From Chrysomallon squamiferum (lineage: Eukaryota > Mollusca > Gastropoda > Neomphalida > Peltospiridae): a stretch of 15,000 nt of DNA. A program made the position numbers and the translations under genes. Below the pieces are notes generated by a model. The model saw only the letters and a list, made by a program, of their open reading frames with translations. It was not told the origin of the DNA and ran no database searches. This document shows positions 9,248 to 15,000 of the stretch, piece after piece (the first letter of the stretch is position 1; every line of letters begins with the position of its first letter). Location: positions 21,405,631 to 21,420,630 of the forward strand of contig CM022677.1 of NCBI GenBank assembly GCA_012295275.1, written 5' to 3'.

Positions 9248-9268
9248 TTATCATCTCGGAGACAATCT
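9248..9268 (-). other. 5' UTR segment, upstream acceptor and overlapping uORF start
   Basis: On the minus strand CTGTCTTTGTTTCAG ends at 9267, a pyrimidine-rich 3' splice site, so the 5' leader is probably spliced and the first exon lies further upstream. The 19-nt leader part in this exon carries an extra ATG at 9254, out of frame with the main start. It opens a 10-codon frame ending at 9222, inside the main coding sequence, and could lower translation. Confidence 0.55.
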
Positions 9269-9310
9269 GAAACAAAGACAGATTTTACATGTTAAGCATT
9301 GTAACAGTAA

Positions 9311-9585
9311 CTGCCGTTGTTGTTGTAGTTGTTGTTCTCACTGTTGTGGGTTTTTTTTATATTATTTTGGTTTCTTTTGTTGTAGTTGTTGTTGTTGTTG
9401 TTGCTGCTATTGTTATGATCATATACATCGTCATCGTCGTTGTTTATTATTATTCTTTGCTGCTGTTGTTGTAGTGGCATGTGGTGTTACTGAAACGACT
9501 TGTGCGGTTTTCATTGCTGTTGTTGTTGACGTTGTGATTTGTGTGTTTATTATAATTATCATTATTGTTCTTGCCGTTGCTGTTG

Positions 9586-9631
<46 letters not shown>

Positions 9632-9660
9632 CATTATTATTATTACTGTCATTGTCGTAG
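9311..9660. repeat. (GTT)n and (ATT)n microsatellite region
   Basis: GTT-rich imperfect repeats (about 9315-9530) lead into a long ATT run (about 9588-9650). Open frames on both strands translate as poly-Val, poly-Ile, poly-Asn or poly-Tyr and are artefacts. If the 5' leader of the minus-strand gene is spliced, this lies in its first intron. Confidence 0.9.
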
Positions 9661-9750
9661 TTTTCTGTTTTCATTATTTGTTCTTGTTTTTATTGTTACT
9701 GTGTGTTCGTCCATGAAAATAATAATTTTCAGTGTTTTTTTGCCATACAG

Positions 9751-9801
9751 GCTCATAGCGACCGACGTAAAACAAATATTTACCGTTGCATGGCCTAAAG
9801 T
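9751..9801 (+). other. Possible small internal exon (splice-bordered island)
   Basis: A 51-bp non-repetitive stretch preceded on the plus strand by a T-rich tract ending in CCATACAG and followed by GTAAGT at 9802-9807, close to ideal acceptor and donor sites. One frame is open through it (LIATDVKQIFTVAWPK). The minus strand is open too, and there poly-T plus CAG forms an acceptor-like string. With no recognised domain the coding strand, or any coding role, is uncertain. Confidence 0.25.
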
Positions 9802-9815
9802 GTAAGTAAACACTG

Positions 9816-9854
<39 letters not shown>
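9816..9854. repeat. Poly-A tract, 39 nt
   Basis: The longest homopolymer in the window. It directly follows the splice-bordered island at 9751-9801. No target-site duplication or retroelement body was recognised beside it. Confidence 0.95.
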
Positions 9855-9855
<1 letters not shown>

Positions 9856-10250
9856 ATGTTTCGAGAACTGTGTACAAAATTAAATAACATGAGGCGGAGT
9901 TATATGGTGGGGGGGCAAAAGTTGCGACAGTATCTCTCGTTTAAATACCAACGAAATGTCAGAATTGTTTAAATCAATTTTACATTTAATGTTCAGTAAT
10001 TTGTTTGGTTTAGAAGCTGTCGCCGTTGGCGGAGATTATCCGTTTCGTGTGTCACGTTAACATTTTGGATGACGTGGGGGAAATAAAGAAACAAGAGCAG
10101 AATGTTACTGACTAAAATATCGTATCCTAGCCCGTTACGATACGTAACGAGCAAGTCACGTGGGGGTCTAATTGTTGAGTTAAAATGTGTTTTTTTTTTT
10201 ATTTATAAATAAAACTTCATCTACAAATAAGATATAAAATTTGTTCACAG
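9855..10250. other. Unique CpG-bearing region, possible regulatory DNA
   Basis: Non-repetitive, with CpG-containing words clustered at about 10017-10165. It includes GACGTGGGGG near 10071 and CACGTGGGGG at 10157 (two related ACGTGGGGG sites about 86 bp apart) and a 7-bp inverted repeat at 10133-10149. It lies some 800 bp upstream of the first coding exon of the minus-strand gene and is a reasonable place for its promoter or noncoding first exon. No TATA box or start site can be fixed. Confidence 0.35.
10121..10149. repeat. Two overlapping inverted repeats
   Basis: CGTTACG (10133-10139) and CGTAACG (10143-10149) form a perfect 7-bp stem with a 3-nt loop. CGTATC (10121-10126) and GATACG (10139-10144) form a 6-bp stem using some of the same bases. 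The two folds exclude each other. Confidence 0.6.
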
Positions 10251-10262
10251 AGTGCAAAAAAT

Positions 10263-10285
10263 AAAAAAAAAAAAAAAAAAAAAAA
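10263..10285. repeat. Poly-A tract, 23 nt
   Basis: An uninterrupted A run. The open frame continuing from it to about 10488 has no recognised domain. Confidence 0.95.
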
Positions 10286-10500
10286 TTGTAAATTATCGAT
10301 TAAAAGATATCGATTATTACGCGATATTTGATTTTCATTTGCCGATAAAATATTATCGATTTCCACCAGTTCATGACCGATACATGGAGTTCAGCGGGTC
10401 AACGTTTTACAGTCACAGGCTGGTGCGATCTGGTTTATCTGAGCTCTGTACATTACAAAGTCACGTATTATATAGTGAAACTTCATAATTTATGTTAGTG
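10286..10500. other. Unique stretch with three ATCGAT sites
   Basis: Non-repetitive DNA with ATCGAT at 10295, 10309 and 10355. These resemble the core of the insect DREF/BEAF element (TATCGATA) without its outer bases. An open plus-strand frame of about 65 residues crosses it, but I recognise no protein and it begins in poly-Lys from the A-run, so no gene is called. Confidence 0.35.
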
Positions 10501-10567
10501 CTATGTCTGGATATTTATTTATTTATTTATACTATTATTATTATTATGTATTTATTATCATTATATA

Positions 10568-10603
<36 letters not shown>

Positions 10604-10735
10604 TTTTTTTTTTTTTTTTTTTAATATCAGTTTTCTGTGATTAAGCTACCAAGCTATAAAGCTTGAAATCTGGTCACGCATCCATTTTATTTTTATTATT
10701 ATTATTATTAATTTTTTTTTTTAAACCGTATCAGC
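10501..10735. repeat. ATTT/ATT repeats and poly-T
   Basis: ATTT and ATT runs with a 21-nt poly-T at 10602-10622. Between the runs is a short unique piece (10640-10685) with CAAGCT and AGCTTG inverted arms around a 4-nt loop. Confidence 0.85.
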
Positions 10736-11240
10736 TTGCTAGTTACCCGCTTTCACGGTTCGGTTGCCAGGGTCCATCCAGCGTTTTCTTATTCTGACAG
10801 AGGAATCCAGTTACACCATTTCTTTCTTAGAATTAAATTATTTATATTTGTATACATCGGATATTTATAAATTCATTTTTTTATTTTTTTTTTTTTTTTT
10901 ATCTGAACTCACTACCAGGTAATCTTTTTTTTTTTCACTTTTCACATCGGGATTTTGTCTTACGCTAAACTTCAGTAGTTACGATCTGACGTAAGAAATT
11001 AACACTTGAGCAGTTACGACCTGACGTAAGTAAGTTAATCTCTCTTGTTGCATACAGCGTCTGTCACTGCAGCCACTCCTGTATGATGACTGGATTTGGA
11101 TATTATACGACAGACATTTGCTGTGACCGCTTTTTATCACTAATCTACACTTAAGATTCTCTCCATCTAGCAAGCGAGTTATTTTAAGAACTATGACGTA
11201 GACTGAAGAAATACAGTGACGAAACTACGGTTGATCATTC
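10736..11240. other. Unique region with a 35-bp duplication, no gene recognised
   Basis: Mostly single-copy DNA with poly-T runs near 10886 and 10925. AGTTACGATCTGACGTAAG at 10977-10995 is repeated with one change at 11012-11030. Each copy holds a TGACGTAA ATF/CREB-like site, and a further TGACGTAG lies near 11193. The minus-strand 64-codon frame at 10979-11173 is domain-free. Confidence 0.5.
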
Positions 11241-11249
11241 GAGTCATAT

Positions 11250-11640
11250 ATATATAAAAAAAAAAATAAAAAAAAAAAAAAAATGAATAATAATAATAAT
11301 AATAAATAAATAAATAAATAATAATAATCCAAGATGGGTCATTCAACGTTTTTCATTAGAAATGAATTAAGCCAATTTTATTTATTCATTAAAAAAAAAA
11401 AAAAAAAAATCATTCACTGAAACAAACTCAATATGCACGTGATTTTTGAAATATATATCATTATCACGATAATAATAAGAATAATAATAAATGCAATAAT
11501 AACTATAATAATATTAACAACAATAATATTAGCAGTATATAACAATAATAATAGTAATAATAATAAAAATAACAATAGCAATATAATAATAATTATAATA
11601 ACAATATAATAATAATTATAATAATAATAAAGAATTTGTA
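11250..11640. repeat. A-rich and degenerate (AAT)n region
   Basis: Poly-A runs at about 11256-11283 and 11391-11409, an AAT/AAAT run at 11284-11330, and a long imperfect AAT/AAC region from about 11465 to 11635. No open frame of note. Confidence 0.85.
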
Positions 11641-11905
11641 TTGATTACCAGAGATAAATCAAGTCATTTTATTATTCGTTAATTTCTTTAGACAGATATA
11701 CGTGCTGACTGCACATAGAGCAGCAGACGGTAGTTTAAACCTGACTATTGTAACATGTGTCTCTATCTGATTTTATTTCATAGACGTTTATTGCAGTTAT
11801 ATTGCTGCCACCTTCACAAGTGATAACAACTGAGTTGTTATTTAGTTTGCACCTGCTACATTGTGTGTTTTGTTTCTCTTTAAATACCGTTGTTATTTAA
11901 AGAAA
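11641..11905. other. Unique region with two perfect inverted repeats
   Basis: ATAACAACT-G-AGTTGTTAT (11823-11841) is a perfect 9-bp palindrome around one base. TCTTTAAATA (11877-11886) and TATTTAAAGA (11894-11903) form a perfect 10-bp stem with a 7-nt loop. Both share the word GTTGTTATTTA (about 11834 and 11889). No gene is recognised. Confidence 0.55.
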
Positions 11906-11909
11906 ATAT

Positions 11910-11919
11910 AATAATAATA

Positions 11920-11965
<46 letters not shown>
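11910..11965. repeat. (AAT)n microsatellite
   Basis: A long AAT run, nearly perfect from about 11925, followed by A-rich sequence to about 12110. Confidence 0.93.
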
Positions 11966-11966
<1 letters not shown>

Positions 11967-12109
11967 CAACAAATAAAATGAAATATTATAATAATGTAAT
12001 AAAATAAAATATACTAAAAATAAAATAAAATTCATTAGAATATAATAACAAAAACAACAACAACAATATGTAATGGAACATAACGTAATATAAAAATAGA
12101 TGACAAAAC

Positions 12110-12968
12110 ATTTTCTAATTGCTTAAATTAGTTGGTTTGTTGGGTGTTGGTTTGTAGGAATGGAATTAGGAAGCATGCATAAGAACAGAAAAAACGAATA
12201 ACCTCGTTATCGTTTATAAAGCACGAAAGTGTTCATTAAAATTATATATAAAGATAACCAACAGTGATTCCATGAACATATAATAATTATACCCTTAAAA
12301 ATAATATTATAATATATTTATAAATTAAAAAAAACATGTCCCGAAAGGACACCAGATGTATTTGTACAGAATATTCCCACTGGCTTTATCTTGTCGCCAG
12401 TCGTAACCTTTGACCTCGTACGAGCGAACCACTTTCTCTGTTTAGCAGAAGCGACAAACTGATAACAAACGTGCTCGCGTTTATTCAGAATTCAAAAAAT
12501 AATAACTCAGTTCAAATTAGAGTAGATGAAAATATACGATACTACTATGTCTTTTTAATCGAGTAAACATTATTCACGACCTCTGACCTCTCAAAAGAAA
12601 CACATTCTTGGTTACTCATCGCCTGAAAGCGGTTAAATGGTGCGAAACGTGTCATTTAAAGGAACGAACATTATCAAATATATTATTCATGTGCTTTGTA
12701 CCGTGGCTGTGATGAGATAAGAAAATATATTAATATCGTCTGAGAAACAAGCTAAAAATGAAATATTCTAACCTGAATGCCGAATGATGAGAACGATGAA
12801 TGATGAGACAATTGTCATCCATCCGCTTGAAAAGCAAACGCGCTTCTTTCATCTGGTTCCTTTGTTAGATGAACCTGGTAATTGCCTCCCTTGTAAATTC
12901 GTCCAAATCTGCTTTGTGTCTTTTCTTTTCGGTCATTTACAAATCCAACCACTTCGACGACGGCGATG

Positions 12969-12970
<2 letters not shown>
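12110..12970. other. Longest unique stretch right of the gene, no gene recognised
   Basis: Mostly non-repetitive. A frame at 12784-13023 has an ATG and about 60 non-repeat residues, but it runs into an AAT repeat as poly-Ile and has no recognised domain, so it is not called. The DNA contains TTTATTCAGAATTC followed by AATAACTCAG at 12480-12510, similar to part of the 62-bp satellite, and a DR1-like nuclear-receptor site at about 12579-12592. Confidence 0.4.

Positions 12971-13019
<49 letters not shown>
12971..13019. repeat. (AAT)n microsatellite
   Basis: A perfect run of AAT steps, followed by imperfect AAT and ATT sequence to about 13040. Confidence 0.95.
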
Positions 13020-13020
<1 letters not shown>

Positions 13021-13094
13021 TAATAATATTATTAATAATGTAAACGATGCTAATGATAATAATGTTGATAAATTTGAAAAAATTATCGACAAAA

Positions 13095-13500
13095 TTTTTA
13101 TTTTATTTTATTTATTTATTTATTTACTTAAAGACATTATGTCAAAACTAAATAATTTATATTATAAAATTTTTTTCAAAATATTAATAATAAATAAATT
13201 GCATTTTTTATCTTTTATTTATATATTTATTTTTATTTATTTATTTACTTATTTATTTGTTTATTTTATTATTATTATCTTTTTTATGTCAGTAGTAGTA
13301 GTAGTAGCAGCAGCAGAAGATGATTCTAATTATGATTTTAATAAAATTGAAATACAGAACAAAATTCTTCAACAGAATTATTTTATTTATTTATTATAAA
13401 CAAATTGCATTTCTTTTTTCTGCTATATATCAGTCCTAGTAGTAGTAGACGTAGCTGCAGTAGACCTAATAGTGCACTAAGATATATTCAAAATTAGTTA
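13095..13500. repeat. (TTTA)n and (AGT)n low-complexity region
   Basis: TTTA/ATTT runs at about 13095-13130 and 13205-13270, then AGTAGTAGTAGCAGCAGCAG at about 13290-13316, and a short AGT run at 13437-13449. The plus-strand frame at 13139-13399 is a translation of these repeats. Confidence 0.8.
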
Positions 13501-13825
13501 TTATATATAACGACAAATAAAATTATGTTTTGTAATTTCATTAAGAAATGCATAAAAGTTTATTTTAATATGATGAATATATTTATATAATATTTTCATT
13601 TATAAATATAACGACCGTTAAATAATAATAATAATAATAATATAAAAAGAACGCCATCAGGAATCATCTCCCCTGACCTTCGATAAAGAAACGAAGATAA
13701 AAAAAAAAAAAAAAAAAAAAAAGCTTTTTTTGTTAACATATAAATGCATTTTTTTTACTCGTTATAAACTGGTATTAGGGTTATTGTGTTTTTTAATCCT
13801 CACCACAAATGTAACAAATAAGCTA

Positions 13826-13871
<46 letters not shown>

Positions 13872-14175
13872 TGAGAACAAAAATAATAATAAAATGAATG
13901 AATGAAATGAAATGAAATAACATTAATTTAATTTAAAATCGTCTCCAGTATTAGCTTTAAAAGATTAAACGTTTATGTAAAAAGTGAAAAGATTTTGATA
14001 TTATACTTTTTAGATATGAAATTAGAAAAATTAGTATTTATGCAACGATAGTTTGTCCGATTTTAATAATACTTTTGTTAAATGCCAAGAACCGGGTTAC
14101 CGGAATGGCAAAGGCAATATGCATATTATATTTGCAAGGGCGCTTTATAATTAAACACATATTATAGATAGTGTA
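13500..14175. other. AT-rich region with AAT and poly-A tracts, no gene
   Basis: Contains an AAT run near 13621-13640, a 24-nt poly-A at 13699-13722, an AAT run at 13825-13869 and AATG/AAATG repeats near 13890-13918. Between 13920 and 14160 the sequence is unique, with ACCGGAAT at about 14099. No coding region is recognised. Confidence 0.6.
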
Positions 14176-14179
14176 TAAA

Positions 14180-14180
14180 T

Positions 14181-14231
<51 letters not shown>

Positions 14232-14244
14232 TTTGTTTATTTAT
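14180..14244. repeat. (TTTA)n microsatellite
   Basis: A tetranucleotide TTTA run of about 65 bases with one T-to-G change near its end. Confidence 0.95.
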
Positions 14245-14718
14245 ATTACATCCGGATTTTAGCTCCAACCACCAGGCTCAGGCATACCGGAACCGGAAGT
14301 GTTTATATACTTTTTGACCTCTGACAAAGGGCACTTTTTAGGTATAGGTATCTGTGATATTTTGGAACGATGAGTGAGAAAACATAAATAGGTAATCACA
14401 AATATTTCACTGATTTTAAATATCAGACGAACAGTAACCATTATCATTATTACTGGTTAATAATTATTAGCTTATCGTCCAAAACGAAGAGATTGATATC
14501 CTCAGTTACCTGTTATCGCAGAACTTGGTAACCATGAATGATTGTGGCAAACGAACTTGGTAGTTAACATTTGTCGGTGATTTAATCATAAACATTTTTA
14601 TAGATCGATTACTCCTTTCTTTGTTTAAAATAGTTTTTCTTACATATTAACTAATATTTTGTAATTACGGCTTTCTATCTTTAAGACATAACGCGAATTA
14701 TCGAAATATTTTTCATTT

Positions 14719-14720
<2 letters not shown>
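14245..14720. other. Unique region with ETS-like sites, no gene recognised
   Basis: Non-repetitive DNA. ACCGGA at 14286 and ACCGGAAGT at 14292-14300 are overlapping ETS-family-like sites, the second a full consensus. A TGACCT half-site with a weaker neighbour follows near 14315. A minus-strand 62-codon frame (14259-14447) with an ATG has no recognised domain and is left uncalled. The word GAACTTGGTA occurs twice, near 14521 and 14553. Confidence 0.4.

Positions 14721-14755
<35 letters not shown>
14721..14755. repeat. Poly-T tract, 35 nt
   Basis: An uninterrupted T run. The following 245 bases to the window end are AT-rich unique sequence with nothing recognised. Confidence 0.95.
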
Positions 14756-15000
14756 CGAAAAATAGCTTATCAATCCATAATCTTAATACAAGTTGCAGTT
14801 TTTGTAATTTATATACAGTTGGTAGTGTATAGTAAGTCAGTTGTGTCTGTTTTTAACGTCACGATTTACATGAAGTTAAAACTTCATTAAACTATAGTTC
14901 AGGAGAAGTTAGCAGAAAGTAATGTTGATAATGTTTGTATGGCCACTGATTCCAGAGAATGTATATTTGTATGTAAATATAAATATTAAGTTTTTAAAAA

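Noticed and set aside
10736-10800. GGTTCGGTTGCC as a tRNA/SINE B box
   Set aside because: It deviates from GGTTCGANTCC and no A box or cloverleaf could be placed upstream.
12784-13023. 79-codon plus-strand frame with an ATG
   Set aside because: The non-repeat part matches no family I recognise and the end is poly-Ile from the AAT repeat. It may be chance; a transcript would be needed.
8147-13869. Regular repeats as a CRISPR array
   Set aside because: The repeats are microsatellites or minisatellites without distinct spacers, and the DNA is eukaryotic.
14259-14447. 62-codon minus-strand frame with an ATG
   Set aside because: It is short, with no domain and no splice or polyadenylation context. 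Composition resembles the surrounding noncoding DNA.

Overview
The window looks like invertebrate nuclear DNA, most likely from a mollusc or another lophotrochozoan. This is an inference from three things: very AT-rich DNA packed with di- and trinucleotide microsatellites, long poly-A/poly-T tracts and minisatellites; a spliced gene with GT..AG intron borders; and a protein family (HtrL/YibB-like, also called WlaTC/HtrL) that is known from bacterial surface-polysaccharide loci and from a patchy set of invertebrates. There are no bacterial operons, ribosome binding sites, rRNA, tRNA or CRISPR arrays.

One gene is well supported, on the minus strand. Its large last exon (7023-7916) is a GC-richer island that encodes a complete HtrL/YibB-type domain. 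Just before the first codon of this exon there is a good 3' splice site in phase 0. About 1.24 kb further along the minus strand, a short exon (9158-9266) starts translation at an ATG that directly follows an in-frame stop. It encodes a basic N-terminus plus one hydrophobic helix and ends at a GT donor, also in phase 0. Joined, the two exons give a 327-residue type II membrane protein of the Golgi glycosyltransferase kind. The short exon has its own upstream splice acceptor, so at least one noncoding 5' exon should lie at higher coordinates.

Layout: 1-480 unique, no gene recognised; 520-760 TTC/TTA microsatellite; 787-1260 GTA-rich array with a 38-bp unit; 1303-1958 unique with a strong hairpin; 1959-2800 a 33-bp minisatellite; 2901-3522 a CA/TA compound array with 36-62-bp higher-order units; 3530-4080 A-rich; 4085-4665 a diverged ~62-bp satellite; 4666-6000 AT-rich with recurring ATTCAT/TGAATA words; 6005-6028 GA and 6207-6319 CT tracts; 6320-7022 AT-rich, including the 3' flank of the gene; 7023-9266 the gene; 9311-9660 GTT/ATT microsatellites; 9751-9801 a small exon-like island; 9860-10250 unique and CpG-bearing; 10250-15000 alternating microsatellites and short unique islands, several of which hold perfect inverted repeats or transcription-factor-like sites.

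The main result is the two-exon gene model, which rests on splice phase, codon use and protein topology. Most other long open frames (poly-Ile, poly-Leu, Cys-Val and His-Thr repeats) are microsatellite translations.
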